From the NCBI RefSeq assembly GCF_019279795.1, contig NC_056733.1, forward strand, positions 1,115,338,682-1,115,402,681: a stretch of DNA of 64,000 nucleotides, written 5' to 3'. This document shows positions 41,866-53,091 of the stretch, piece after piece. The notes beneath the pieces were generated by a model that was given only the letters and a program-made list of their open reading frames with translations, searched no databases and was not told the DNA's origin. The position numbers and the translations under genes were made by a program. The stretch comes from Protopterus annectens. Taxonomy: Eukaryota; Chordata; Ceratodontiformes; Protopteridae. Positions within the stretch are counted from its first letter, which is position 1. Each line of letters begins with the position of its first letter.

Positions 41866-42289
41866 GGTTTACCTTTAAATACTCGAATCACAGTGGTTTG
41901 AGTGCTCATATGATCAACTCGAAACCACGAAAGTGTAAACATTGACAGTCCTTAATGTTCGAAAAACAGCAAATTGAAAAGCAGATTTGCTGTTTTTCGA
42001 ACATTAATGGCGAACAAAAAAAAATGAAGTGTAAAGCAGGTGGGCAAGCCCCCCTACACCCCTCTACTTTATTATTCTAACTCCGAGATCGCACTACAGT
42101 GGGGAAAGGAACCATTTCCCGATCCCCACTATAGTGCAGTCCGCCCCAGAATGTCGGATGTGCAGTGAGCGAATCTCACTGTGCATTTGCTCATTGCACA
42201 TTCGAACCTCAGCGTTCGCAAATCTTGCAGACTGCCTTTCGTACAATCGCTGTTCGCCTGTGTGCAATACACACATCTAAAGGTAAACC
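41866..42289. mobile_element. MITE-like element, 8-bp target duplication
   Basis: Terminal inverted repeats GGTTTACCTTTAAAT at 41866 and ATCTAAAGGTAAACC ending at 42289. Flanked by the exact 8-bp direct repeat GCTAATCT (41858-41865 and 42290-42297). Removing the insert and one repeat restores the recombinase reading FEPANLVDL. No coding capacity. 8-bp duplications are typical of hAT and some other DNA transposon groups; the family is not identified. Confidence 0.92.
41952..42007. repeat. Perfect 23-bp hairpin inside the MITE
   Basis: 41952-41974 (TTAATGTTCGAAAAACAGCA...) is the exact reverse complement of 41985-42007, with a 10-base loop. Confidence 0.93.
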
Positions 42290-42971
42290 GCTAATCTGGT
42301 TGACTTGAGATTCTTAACATGGAAAACTGTTTAACTGATTGCTCTGACCTCTACAAGAAGAGTGTCTGAGTTGCATGCTCTTACGGTAAGTCAACCGTAT
42401 CTCATTTTCAGCAGAGACAGACACAGTTTGTTTCAGAACTAATCATACTTTTATGCCTGAAGTGGTATGCAAGTTTACTTTCAGCCAAACTCTACATCTC
42501 CCTGTTTTTTTTTTAACCTAAAAATGAGGGTGAAAGGATACTCCATATGTTGAATTTGGTTTGTCTGTGGACATCCATCAGAGCAAAATCTTTAAGATCT
42601 TTGGATCAGTTGTTCATTTTCTGTGAAGGTAGGAAGAAAGGACAACCTGTATCAAATTCAACTTATTGCCAAATGGTTTTTCAGGCTGTTATTACCTTTT
42701 GTTATTTTCATCTCAAAAACGTATACCAGGGAGAATCAAGGCCCATTTTACCAGGGCCTTGGCTTCTTCTCTGGCTTTTTGGAGCCTGTTGGATTCTTAA
42801 CATGTTCTAGAAGCAGCAACTTGGTCCTCTGTACATACTTTTACAAAGCGCTACAAACTTGATTCCCTCTCTAGGTCTAGATCATGTCAAAGCCTGACCA
42901 TTCTCCAGGGGTTCTTAGACGCTTGCAACTCCAAAATGTATTAAGCTAGGATAATATACCCATATAGCTAA

Positions 42972-43066
42972 GGCTACTGCAGTAGAGATCAGTGTGATGA
43001 ACAGTAATACAGCTGTGTAAGTGAACTTGCCATAACAGTAGATGTTTGCGTGATTACTGCTGCATT
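42972..43066 (+). repeat. DIRS-I internal complementary region
   Basis: CTACTGCAGTAGAGATCAGT then a joint near 43012, then AACTTGCCATAACAGTAGAT, the complement of ATCTACTGTTATGCTAAGTT at 50164. This ties 41629-43202 to 50129-50190. Confidence 0.7.
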
Positions 43067-43202
43067 CCCTCCCCTTTTTTGTTTTTAGGACAGGGTGTGT
43101 ATATATTTACAAATTTTTACTCCTAACTATATCCTTTCAAGGCTCAAGCTCGCTCTCTCAGTTGGCATGAAAGCTCTGAAAAGATTGGTGCTCATACCTG
43201 TG

Positions 43203-43356
43203 ATCTGATGTTAACTTCATTCATTCCTTACTGATGGGTATCGGTTCCATCCTTGGAACCAAGTCGGCCTTATAGCAAGCTCGTGCTAGCCAAAAAATCT
43301 CTCAAGCTAAGCTTTTCTCCACAGTACCCTTCTTCCTGTTACCTCAGATCTCGTTT
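43203..43356 (+). repeat. DIRS-C left inverted terminal repeat
   Basis: Reverse complement of about 49377-49535, with substitutions. The outer end ATCTGATGTTAACTTCATTC matches the left end of A and pairs with 49174-49212. Confidence 0.88.
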
Positions 43357-43740
43357 TCTGCATAGCTGTAAAGCCATGTTAAGCCAGCTCTCAGCTAAGT
43401 ACTTCAACATTTTCAGTGTTTTCGTATTAAAAGCCTTTCTCTTATTAATCTTCTGGCCTAATACCTTTAACGTATTTCTTAGTTTATTATTAACTTTACC
43501 CACTCTCTTACCGCCTTTGTTGGTCTACTGTCTCCCTTACCTACTAGGTAATCGTTAAGTACCATTGTTGGTACAGGCCCTTCCTCTCTCCATTTCTCTT
43601 TACCTTACCCTTGAGGTATTTTTAATACCATTGTTGGTATTCCCTTTTTCCCTTTCTTTCTTAACAAAAAAAACTTTCCTCTATATTTCTTTTATAGTTG
43701 GTTGTTGAAGCAGTAGTTGATAATTTTTTTGTTGTCGGCC

Positions 43741-46231
43741 ATGTCGGAGAAAAAAGGAACTCCAGGATTTAAGCAATCCGACCAGTGTGGCCGCAAAATG
43801 CCGACTTCAGACACCCATGTATCATGTGTGTATTGTATAGGTGCTCCTCATCTTTCTGTTCAGCCTCCTCGACTATTTGTAAAGTGTTCAGCTCTCGAAC
43901 CCTTAACGAGAGAAAGAATACATTGATTTTGAAAGGCCTTCTTAAGACATCCTTCTCAGAGGCTATTTCTGGGTTGGAGGGCTCACCACCTCCTAGTAAA
44001 GAGTACAAAAAGAGACCGCATTTGGTTCCTTCCTCACCCTCTGGTGATAAAAAGCAGGAACCAAGACAAAAGATATCCAAATTGACTTCTTCGGCCTCAA
44101 GGCCCAAAATGAAATCCACAGCACCATCTATGGCACCGGCTTCAGTGCATTCTTCGAAAATTGTGTCTTTGGCACCAGCCACAGCACCGACCTTGCCTAA
44201 ATTGGTGATCTCTGCCTCGGTGCCATCATTGATAATTGTGACATCGACACCGACCATGGTAACGACCATGTCTACGGCTCCAAGCCTGCCTCCAATATTT
44301 GCTCCGTCAGTTTCAGTACCCGACACCTTTTCTACACATGCCTCTACTCTTGAGACCTTGGTGCTGATAGACCATTCTGCCCGGACCCGATACTCACCCA
44401 TGGTGGATCCTTTCTTTGGGCAGCAGTTTAGCCCTTTCTTAGAACGGCTTGACTCCTCATCAGGGATATCGACAAGATTAACCAGGAGCCTCTCGGAACT
44501 GGATGTGGTGTGTCTTGTGGATCATTTGCTTACGGCTAGAGGGATTACAACACCTTCCAAAACTCTCCTCCCATTTAGAGTTGGGATTCTATCTCTACGG
44601 ACTCCAGCATATTCTCCTCCTTTGAGCTGTCTGCAGGCATCAAAGTCCCTGGCACCGACGGCTCTTTCAGTACCCATTTCTTCGGTTCCACCGGAGCCGA
44701 CCCTTTGGTCTTCGGTTCACTCAGAGCTGGGCCACTCTAAGGATAGTGACTGGACTGTGGCACTGGGACACCTAATATGGCTCCATTATTTTCCACGGCA
44801 CCATCTACTACGGTTCTGGGAGTCCTGACAGTACATAGTCCTCTTGGGGCTCCTTCCTTGGGAGCTGGCCCATTGGAGCAGGGTGTGACTCCGGTTCTGA
44901 GGTTGTCCTTCTTGGTTCCGGGCTCCCATCCCTTTTCGAGCGGGCCAGCTTTCCAGGCGATGGAGAGGGACCTTGACTCTGCAGGCAAACCGTAGGCATC
45001 GGAATACAAGCTATGTCCTCCGTGTGAGCCACAGCTGACACAAGCCACTGCTTCGAGACATCGAGCACAAGAGCCTCAAGATACCCTACTGCAGGGTGCC
45101 CCTTCTTCGGAGTCTTCTTCAGAAGCCCCCACTGAAGAGGTACTGCACAAGAGGACGTGCAAGAGGAAGCACGTGGACTCTCCTGAGGAGTCCCTCACCG
45201 AAGACACGGACTACGATGAAGGGGAAGGGTTGCCACAGTCACCCCGTGATGATGTCTCCTTTGGAGACATCCTGGAAATCCTGAAACAGTGGCGTGATTG
45301 GAATTCCACCAACCCCTCCTCCAAGGAGTCCGTATTCTTGCAGGCTTCTTGTGCTCGACCCCCTACTTCCTGGGTGACCCCACCTACAAATTTGCTTGTA
45401 CAACTCATCGTGTAGCGTGTATGGAAGAGTCCTGATACTACTGAACCAATCCCACAGAGTCCAGACAAACTTTTATCCCCTCCCAAGCAAAACCCACACT
45501 GGTCCAAGGGTCTCACTGTAGACGCCATGGTGGTGGTGGCAGCCACTAGGAAGGAACTCACTGAGGAGAGCCAGACTGTCTACCCCCCTGAACAGGGAGT
45601 CTCGGGTGGTGGACAGGTTAGGGAAGCGAGTTTTTGCCTCATTGACCTTTGCCATTAGGTCTTTGAACTATCTGGCACACTTCACTAGGCTTTAGAGAGA
45701 CCTAGTCTCGGAACTCTCAAAAACCTTAGCAGGAGCAGTTTCTGACAAGGTATGTGAAAAAGTTGCCTCATAGCTTGTGATTCTGGAATCCATATCCAAC
45801 TCCTCCATACGTTTGATTTCACATGCTACTGAAGGAGAAGCAGGTTCAGGCATTGTCATGAGACACCTGGATGCGCCTTTGTGACTTTGCAGATCCTCTC
45901 AAGTCTTCCTTTCTTAACACTCCAGTGGAAGCTTCTTCTCTTTTTGGCCCCGAAAGTAAACAACACATTGTCCATGTGAAAGGACGGCAAGACCGTGTCT
46001 GCCATGGGCATATGTTTTTCCACCCCTCAACGACCTTACTCTAAGAATCAGAGGAGTGGAAAGATGAGGCACAAGAAATCTCAGGGTCCTTTCCATGACA
46101 CACATGGTGAGTTTACTCCCCAGGACATAGGTGGTAACTCATCCGGAAGACGCCCCAACAAAGGCAGAGGGGGACCGCGTAACCAGGGGACCAGAGAGTC
46201 CTTCTCTGGGCAGCCCTATCAGCGCTGCTGA
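43741..46231 (+). pseudogene. DIRS-C Gag-like ORF1, frameshifted
   Basis: ATG at 43741 (MSEKKGTPGFKQSDQCGRKM). The Cys/His motif reads SDQC...TSDTHVSCVYCIGAPH, with Ser at the first Cys. Ser/Thr/Ala/Pro-rich middle in one 347-codon open stretch (43785-44828). Then KRKHVDSPEESLTEDTDYDEG (about 45161-45225), SPRDDVSFGDILEILKQW, DAMVVVAATRKEL, a decayed central helix region, and a short Gly/Arg tail (RGGPRNQG), ending at 46231. At least five frame changes. Same family role as the other DIRS Gags. Confidence 0.8.
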
Positions 46232-48133
46232 AGAGCGGCCCGATTGCTTTCCTCTGGAAGCAGTCGGGGGATGTTTCTCTCTGCACCTTCCTGCCTGTCT
46301 AACAATAACTACAGATTCTTGGGTGCAGAAGATCATGGCCAGAGGTTATCACATTCCATTCAGCCTTTACCCACAGTCATGAAGACGAATTCCTGATGTT
46401 CCACCCAGTCAAAGGGAAGCAGCAGCTCAAGAAATACAAAAGCTGCTTCAAAAAAAGAGTACCTATAAACAGTCCCACCATACCAAATATGATCCGGATT
46501 CTAGTCAAGATTCTTTTTAGTGCCAAATAAGGCAGGGGACTGCAGACCTATTTTGGATCTCAGCATCCTAAACAAATTTGGCAAACAGGAAATATTCCAG
46601 ATGGTCATGGTTCAGTCTGTCCTTCCGTTTCTGGAGAAACACGATTGGATGTGCTCAATACATTTACAGGATGCGTATTACCACATAAGAATGGATAAAC
46701 GCTCCAGAAGATTCCTTCGCTTCCGGCTAGGAGCCAATCACTTTCAGTTCCGTGCACTGCCCTTTGGACTCTCTACAGCCCGCAGAGTGTTCACCAAGTG
46801 CATGGGAGTGGTAACAGCTCACTTGAGACTTCAAGGATTCCGGGTGTTTCCATATTTAGATGATTGTCTCCTCACTGCCCCCACAAAATGTATACTGGAG
46901 ATAGCTCTAAATACACTCTCACACTGACAGAATTTCTGGGAATCTCGATAAATTGGGGAAAATGCAACCTAACTCCCTCTCAAACCATAGAATTTATAGG
47001 AGCAATTTTCAGTACATATGCTTGCCTGGTGTCTCTCCCGGATCACAGATTACACAGGATAAGATCCCAAATCCGGGTGATACTCTGTCAAAACCAAGTC
47101 TCAGCTTGGGTGGTTCTTCAACTCCTGGGCTCGATGGCAGTGTTAATTACAATAGTTCCCTTAGCAAGACTACACATGCGGCTTCTCCAGTGGCTTCTAT
47201 TGATGCAGTGGTATCCCTTATACCATCCTACCTCCTTTCTAATCCGCATAAATCAACAATGCAAACAAGATTTAATGCGGTGGATGAAGCCAGACAAGGA
47301 GTTATGGAGTCGCCTTTTCTCCCCACCTCAACTCAGGGCCATAGTGACCACGGACGCTTAGGTGATGGGGGGGCTTTTCCAGGGGAAGATGGTCCAAGGC
47401 ACTTGGTCAGACATAGAGGCCAATCTACATTTCAGTGTCCTAGAACTAAGGGCAGTGCTTCTGTTGTTGCAAGCATTTCAATCTGCCCTTCTGTCAAGGA
47501 CAATTGCTATACAATCCGACAATATGCCAGTAGTCTGGTAAATCAACAAACAAGGAGGAACCGAGTCTTATCTGTTATGTTGAGAGGCCATGAGAATTTG
47601 GCAATGGGCGATAGCTTCCAACAGCAACTCTTATTACCAGGATTTCCAACGTGATTGCAGACAAGCTGAGCAGATGTATCCTACTCCCTCACAAGTGGTC
47701 CCTCAATCCAGTTATGGTGGTGAAGATCTTCAGCCGGTGGGACCAGCCCTGCTGTGATCTTTTTGCCTCCCCAGCAAACCAGAAATGCAGCAGCTACTTT
47801 GCCCTAATCCCCCCCCCCACAGGGGGATCCCCGAGGGATGATCTGATACACGATTGGCCCACGGGAATTCTATATGCCTTCCCTCCCTTCTCCCTGATTC
47901 CCCAATTTCTAAAGAAGGCCCTTCATCTGAGAAGCAAAGTAATCCTCATTGCCCCTTACTGGCCACGACAAATTTGGTTTCCCTTCCTTTGGCCTCATCT
48001 AATACACCAGTCCTGGATTGTGGATCCAACTCCGGAATTGATCTCACATGAGCAAGTGTTGACCCACCCCAACCTTCCCAGTCTCAAGCTGACGGCTTGG
48101 TTTCTCCACTTCGGTAATAGCCAGGCACAGTAA
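46232..48133 (+). pseudogene. DIRS-C RT-RNase H-methyltransferase ORF2
   Basis: LEAVGGCFSLHLPACL opens in the gag overlap. RT: DCRPILDLSILNKFG, MCSIHLQDAYYHIRMDKRSRR (the first catalytic Asp appears as His, IHLQ for IDLR), FRALPFGLSTARRVFTKCM, FPYLDDCLLTAPTK (two Asp). A shift near 46900. ISINWGKCNLTPSQTIEFIG, LVSLPDHRLHRI. RNase H: IVTTDA, a stop at 47359, LELRAVLLLLQAFQ, IQSDNMPVVW, a stop, INKQGG; shift; MIADKLSRCILLPHKWSL. Methyltransferase-like: CCDLFASPANQKC, ILYAFPPFSLIPQFL, LIAPYWPRQIWFP. Ends at 48133. Confidence 0.86.
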
Positions 48134-48159
48134 CCTTACCTTCCCAGTACGCCATATTC

Positions 48160-49138
48160 TTCTGCCTTCACATAGACCATCCACCAGAAAAATCTATCTC
48201 AGCAAGTGGAAGAGGTTCTTTATTTGTTTCCGACAAAGAAAACTGGACCCTTGCTCAGTTCCTGTTACTGTGGTTTTGGATTATCTGTCAGATCTTCTCC
48301 AGTCAGGAGCGGCAGCCTCCACAATCCGAGTCCATTTAGCTACAATCTCAAACTTCCATAATGGTTTTCAAGATTCATCCTTAATCTCTCATCATCTCTG
48401 TAAAACATTTCTAAAAGGGGTCTCACACATCAGGCCACCCTTCAAAGAACCGATTGATCCTTGGAGTTTAACACTAATATTGCAATCCCTGACACAACTA
48501 CCTTTCGAGCCTGCAAACTCTTGCGATATGAAGTTCTTATCTTGGAAGTCACTATTTTTAGTAGCCATCATTTCAGCAAGTCGCATATCCAAGCTTCAGG
48601 GCTTATGCATCATGCTCCCTTATAGGGACAGAGTATCACTCTGGACTAACCCCTCCTTCCTTCCAAAAGTTATTTCAGAATTGACAATTAACCAGACAAT
48701 TGACCTACCTGTCCTTTTTCCTGATTACTCGAATAAAAGGGAATACTGCCTTCATTTGCTGGATGTACATAGACAATTATGATTTTTATCTGCACAGAAC
48801 AAAACCAGTACATAAATCAGACCAGTTGTTTGTGTCCTTCTCAGGGCCGAAATTGGGGGACCTTGTCTCTAAAGTGACCTTATCAAAGTGGTTGAGAAAC
48901 TGTATATCCTTCATCTACTAAAATAATAAAATTCCTCTACTGAGCAAAGACAAAGCCCACTCAACCAGATCAGTGGCAACTTCTGTTGCTTTTCATTCAA
49001 GGGCTTCAATGGATGATATCTGTCCAGCTACAACCTGGTCTACCCCTCATATATTTATTACTCATTGCAAATTAGATCTGGTCTCCAGGGGAAGAGCATC
49101 CTTTGGTTCTGTGGTACTCAGGGACATTCTTCCATAAG
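48160..49138 (+). pseudogene. DIRS-C tyrosine recombinase, catalytic Tyr replaced
   Basis: HRPSTRKIYLSKWKRFFICF, VLDYLSDLLQSGAAASTIRV, CKTFLKGVSHIRPPFK, FLVAIISASRISKLQGL (box A Arg kept), RDRVSLWTNPSFLPKV, LLDVHRQL, a stop at 48779, then shifted frames to AHSTRSVATSVAFHS (HxxR) and TTWSTPHIFITHCKLDLVS, where the nucleophilic Tyr is Cys (TGC at about 49067, TAC in B). Ends at about 49138. The Tyr loss alone would abolish strand exchange. Confidence 0.85.
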
Positions 49139-49173
49139 GGCCTCCCAGGACATAAAGTAGCTAGGGACTCTGT

Positions 49174-49270
49174 CCCATCAGTAAGGAATGAATGAAGATT
49201 AATAACATCAGATAAAGAAGTTATGTTCTTAGCATAACGTTTCATCTGTGTTCATCTTCATTCATTCATT
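49174..49270 (+). repeat. DIRS-C internal complementary region
   Basis: The first half pairs with the left outer end (43203-43240), the second half with the right outer end (49505-49562), around a joint near 49214. Confidence 0.88.
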
Positions 49271-49376
49271 ACGTCCCAGCCACTTTCCCCCTCCATAGGC
49301 TCCTGGAGGATCAGATTGGGTCCTAATACTGCTTTAGGGTTTCTACTCAGAAAAAGCCTCTGCTTTCCTTATCATG

Positions 49377-49562
49377 GACAAACTCAATCTGAGGTAACAG
49401 GGAGAAGGGCGCTGTGGGTTAAAGCTTAGCTCGAGATTTTTTTGGCTGGCACGAGCTTGTTATAAGGCTAACTCGGTTCCGAGGACGGAACTGACACTTA
49501 TCAGTAATGAATGAATGAAGATGAACAACACAGATGGAACATTATGGTAAGAACATAACTTT
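49377..49562 (+). repeat. DIRS-C right inverted terminal repeat
   Basis: Complementary to 43203-43356, with an outer extension ACAGATGGAACATTATGGTA matched in the internal complementary region. It ends in a run of T that may be target sequence. Confidence 0.88.
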
Positions 49563-49689
49563 TTTTTTTTTGGCAGCTCAGGGTGAACTTACAGTTTCAG
49601 CGAGTGGCAGGTGCCCTGAAATTTTGGAAGCTATCTGGCTGTTACATCCTTGGCAAGATGTAACTCATTTAGCTAACACCTACCCTACA
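49563..49689. other. Short flank between DIRS-C and a CR1 fragment
   Basis: About 125 bases with no coding match, probably 3' untranslated sequence of DIRS-I split by two insertions. Confidence 0.35.
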
Positions 49690-50128
49690 CAGATAGGCTA
49701 AAAGACCTGTCCCTCTACTTAGTTTCATACAGACTCCTCAGAGGTGACCTCTGTCTGGCATACAAAGCAATCTCAGACCCTGCCTTGATGGGACTGCTGC
49801 ATATCCGCAAGACAAGCACCAATCAGGTAACCCATATGTGCAACCTCAACCTGGGCTGTGCTATCAATAGTACTTGTTGGTGGGACAGATTTGTGTCCCA
49901 GAGACTCCCCATCTGTGGAATAGACTCCCTCTCCACGTCAAGCAGAGCACCTCATTATCCCGTTTTAAGCACAACCTGGATAACTGTTTGGGAAACAGAA
50001 AATACACTCCTGGGATTCCACCTGTGTCCCTGCTGGACAGGGGGTCTGGGTGCTGACTTGTCTAAACATGGGCTAAACTCTTGGCTAGGCTTATAAGGGC
50101 CTCAGGGCCAATAGCCTAGTAACCGTCT
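49690..50128 (+). mobile_element. CR1-like LINE 3' fragment
   Basis: Encodes the C-terminal block of CR1 ORF2: SYRLLRGDLCLAYKAISDP (about 49725-49785), CWWDRFVSQRLP(H)LWNRLPLHVKQSTSLSRFKHNLDN. It matches 5835-6115 of the nested LINE in order. The 3' UTR GGCTTATAAGGGCCTCAGGG...GCCTAGTA matches about 6236-6268. A typical 5'-truncated copy, more diverged than the one at 4232. Confidence 0.85.
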
Positions 50129-50190
50129 ATGATCCTGGCTGTTGCAGCACTGATCATTCGAACATCTACTGTTATGCTAAGTTTACTTAA
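50129..50190 (+). repeat. Presumed right terminus of DIRS-I
   Basis: GCTGTTGCAGCACTGATCAT...ATCTACTGTTATGCTAAGTT is complementary to 43015-43066. It is separated from its element by DIRS-C and the CR1 fragment. Confidence 0.6.
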
Positions 50191-50195
50191 ATAAC

Positions 50196-52070
50196 TCTAC
50201 CTTCCTCCACTTCTGGATTGTGGACAGTCATTATCAGTTCAGAGTACTGCGGCAGGGTGTTCAACAAAAGCATATCTGTCATAACAGCCAATTTATGACT
50301 AATTGGATCCAAGCTTTTCCTTTATCTAGACAACTGGCTGCTACCTGCCACCTTTTTGGAGACTATTTTGGAGGCCAAGGGTTATCTTGTCAAGCTTTGC
50401 TAATCCCTGGGAATTTCAGTAAACCTACAGAAGTCCAACCTTCATCTGTTTCAGAGATTCACATTTATAGGACAGCATTTGGAAACTACAGGATTCATAG
50501 TCTCCGTAACTTCAGAAAAGATTCAGAATTTGAAGACAGCTGTTCAGTCTGCTTCACAATCCTTAGCCTTAATTTTGAGGGTGTTATGCCATAATGGCAT
50601 CTTCAGTCCTAATGGTACATTTTGCATGCTTTCATATGAGATATTTTGCAATGGCTTCTTCAGACTCAGTGGTCACAGTGTTTTCATCCCTTCTCCAGGG
50701 CTGTCATAATAATGGACTCATGCAGGAGACACCTTAGATGGTTGTTATACTCTCCAATGGTCCACTCTAGCAAACCTTTGTAACTTCTGCTCTGGTGGTT
50801 ATCGTAATCACACATCCTTTCTATGGTGGGGGAGCATTACGAGGGAAGAGTGGTCTAGGTCTGTGTATAGACAAAGAAGCCAATGCTTGCATAAATGTCT
50901 TGGAGTTGAGAATGGTTCTCTGTGTTGCAGGAACTTTAGGACTCTCTTCTCCTGGGTGTGATGTCTATCCAAACAGACAACATTATGTTAATTTGTTACA
51001 TCAGCAAACAGAAGGGAACCAAATCTTATTCCCCTGTGTCCCGAAGCACTGAGGGTTTAGCAATGGACAGTGGGCTCTCTCCATTTTGTTGTAGCAGCAC
51101 ACATCCCAGGGGTACTCATTTGCTTTGATGACAGTGTCTGCAGATCTCTTCTCTTGCCATGTGTAGCCCTTCAGTCCAGCAATAGCTAATGAAAATTTTA
51201 ATTGGCGGGGTATCCCTTGCTGTGTTCTGTTTACCTCCCCTTACAGTACCAAATGTAGCAACTACTTTGTCATGATTCCACCACAGGGACAGTTGCTGAT
51301 GAGCACACTGCCCTTGTAGTGGTGTCCTGGGCTTTTATATACTTGTCCACTTTGTCCCCTAATACCCAGATTCTTACAGAAAGCAATAAGATCCAAGGTA
51401 GTTGTCATCCTCATAGTCCCCTTCTGGTCCAGACAGGTCTGGTTTCCCCTTCTAAAGCCTTAATTCAGGGAACCTCCCTGGCTCTTGTATAGATCATAAA
51501 GGATCTGAATTTGCCGCCAACCATAAAGCCTCACCTCTGACCTCCACAACCTAAAACTGACCTCCTGGTTTCTCCAGTTTCAATAATGACCAGCTATAAA
51601 TCCTTCTATGTGGAGGAAGTAAGAACCTTACAGCATCTCAGAAAGATTCTGCTTGTAGAGTCTAAGATAGTCAGCAAAAAGGATTTGTCTGTTCGGCTTC
51701 CCCCCAGACCATCAGTCTCCTTCTTATCCCCCATATCAGACATTCTCTAGTTTCTAGCACCCCTGTTCAATTCTGGTTGTAGTTTCCCTACAATTAAAGT
51801 ACAGGTAGTTGCTATTTCCAATTTCCATGTTGGGTTTCAAGAGTGCTCACTAGCTTCTCATAAGCTTTGTAAGGCCTTTCTTGCTCTGACCTCCCATCAT
51901 GATCTAGTTCCTCCCTCAGATCTAAACCTGGTCTTAGAAGCTCTGCCTAAGTCTCCATTCGAACCAGCTTCCTCAGTGGAACTAAAATTTCTTTTAAAAG
52001 AAACTCTTTTGGTAGCTGTGATGTCCCTCCTCTGTGCTAGTAATCAAGGAACCTGAATCCAGGTGCAAAT
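50196..52070 (+). pseudogene. DIRS-J remnant (RT, RNase H, recombinase traces)
   Basis: Very decayed. RT: HYQFRVL (about 50230), LYLDNWLLPATF with YLDN (about 50320), LGISVNLQKSNLHLFQRFTFIGQHLETTG (about 50405-50490). RNase H: CINVLELRMVLCVAGT (about 50890-50940), NRQHYVNLLHQQT in the frame one base back. Methyltransferase-like: KVVVILIVPFWSRQVWFP-like coding near 51395-51440. Recombinase: traces near 51785-52020 (PSDLNLVLEALPKSPFEPAS-like). Stops throughout. It resembles A/B/C more than E/F and may be the continuation of an older element. Confidence 0.6.
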
Positions 52071-52621
52071 AAGCACAGAGAAGGCACTCTTACCCTTCCC
52101 ATCCAGTTGCATACTCCTGACATAGCAGAATGGGTCCTTAGTCCAGCCCAGTCTCCAAATATATTTTTATAGACCTTTGTATTTTATGAACCTCATGACC
52201 TTATTCATTTCATGTTGCAATTGCTGGTTATAACTGATATCTACCCTACCACAAGCGTAGTTACCTTGTAGGGTTATAATACAGGCTTTCAAGAACTGAA
52301 GAGACTGAAGGATATGAGACTACCAACATTGCCTGTATTGTTAACTAGACTGGTGGGAAACCTGAAACTGCATTGGTTCTTTATAGAGAAGACTGCCATT
52401 GCTTGAAAAAAAAAATCCATCTGGAAAACAATATACAGAAGGTAAGGATGCCAAAGTATAAGGATTTTCTGCTACATTTAACTCTTGAAGATTTGCCATT
52501 TTAAGTACTTTAGAAAGATGTTTATGTACAGTTTGTATTTTTTTACTGGCTACATTAACTGATTTTAAGGATTTCTACATGCAGTTCAAGATATAAGTTT
52601 TAAAGAGTAGCGATGCTTTTG

Positions 52622-52679
<58 letters not shown>

Positions 52680-52778
52680 TAAATATAAATATATAGATGA
52701 ATGTGATTCACGGATATAAATTAAAAGCAGCAAATACTAAAGTACAGAGGAACTTGAACATAGTTTAAGAAAAGGCAG
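52071..52778. other. Non-coding spacer with a (TA)n tract
   Basis: No gene or recognisable element. AT-rich, with a microsatellite. It ends at the left terminus of DIRS-K. Confidence 0.5.
52624..52676. repeat. (TA)n microsatellite
   Basis: About 50 bases of alternating TA, grading into AAATAT repeats. Confidence 0.95.
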
Positions 52779-52949
52779 ATGTTCTTCATCTCACATTGCT
52801 GCAGTCCTTACATATGGGTAGTCCGCTGTCCTCGGTCGGCCCGAATACCAAAGTATTAGGCTGACGTCGGTCATGGGCGCCTAGATCTGACATCAGAGCG
52901 TCAGGGTATAAAGGCGCATGACCGACGTCATATCCTCAGTCTTTTTTGC
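52779..52949 (+). repeat. DIRS-K left inverted terminal repeat
   Basis: Reverse complement of 58028-58229. Contains a hairpin whose arms (52862-52882 and 52912-52930) carry TGACGTCGGTCATG and its complement. Confidence 0.92.
52907..52913 (+). promoter_or_regulatory. TATA-like box in DIRS-K left repeat
   Basis: TATAAAG in GGGTATAAAGGCGCATG, beside CRE-like TGACGTC half-sites. The equivalent place in D has TATAAAA; in E it reads TACAAA. A candidate family promoter, not proven. Confidence 0.4.
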
Positions 52950-53091
52950 CGCATGGTCCGATGCAGAAGCAGCGTTGCAAGTGCCGTTCGGCGTTCTGAA
53001 ATTTTTCGTTTTCAGAGTTTCAGACCGATACCAAGTTGGGCTAAGTACCCGTTAGAATATTTTTGTTTTTCTTGCCTCAGTTACTTACCGG

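Larger units (their letters stand above)
41629..43202 (+). pseudogene. DIRS-I tyrosine recombinase remnant and 3' region
   Basis: Old recombinase read in fragments: LCELLSFVLSYSTIKAHLLA (about 41640-41700), HVKMFLKDILHKKPPKK, LPWDLNFVLQKLKPAPFEPA, interrupted by a 424-bp MITE-like element. It resumes at LRFLTWKT, STRRVSELHAL (box A, about 42355), later WSSVHTFTKRYKLD-like coding with the Tyr region near 42840. Many stops and shifts. At 42972-43066 it has its own internal complementary region, whose second half is complementary to 50138-50190. The end of this element thus lies beyond the DIRS-C insertion. No RT precedes it: its upstream side is H's right end. Confidence 0.7.
43203..49562 (+). 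mobile_element. DIRS-C retrotransposon, complete layout (6.4 kb)
   Basis: Left repeat 43203-43356, gag, ORF2, recombinase, internal complementary region 49174-49270, right repeat 49377-49562. Same family group as A and B by gag, RT and terminus sequence. It lies inside the 3' region of DIRS-I. Confidence 0.92.

Noticed and set aside
43769..44401. Minus-strand 210-codon ORF opposite DIRS-C gag
   Set aside because: Antisense shadow of low-complexity gag coding; no motif, and no start context beyond chance.
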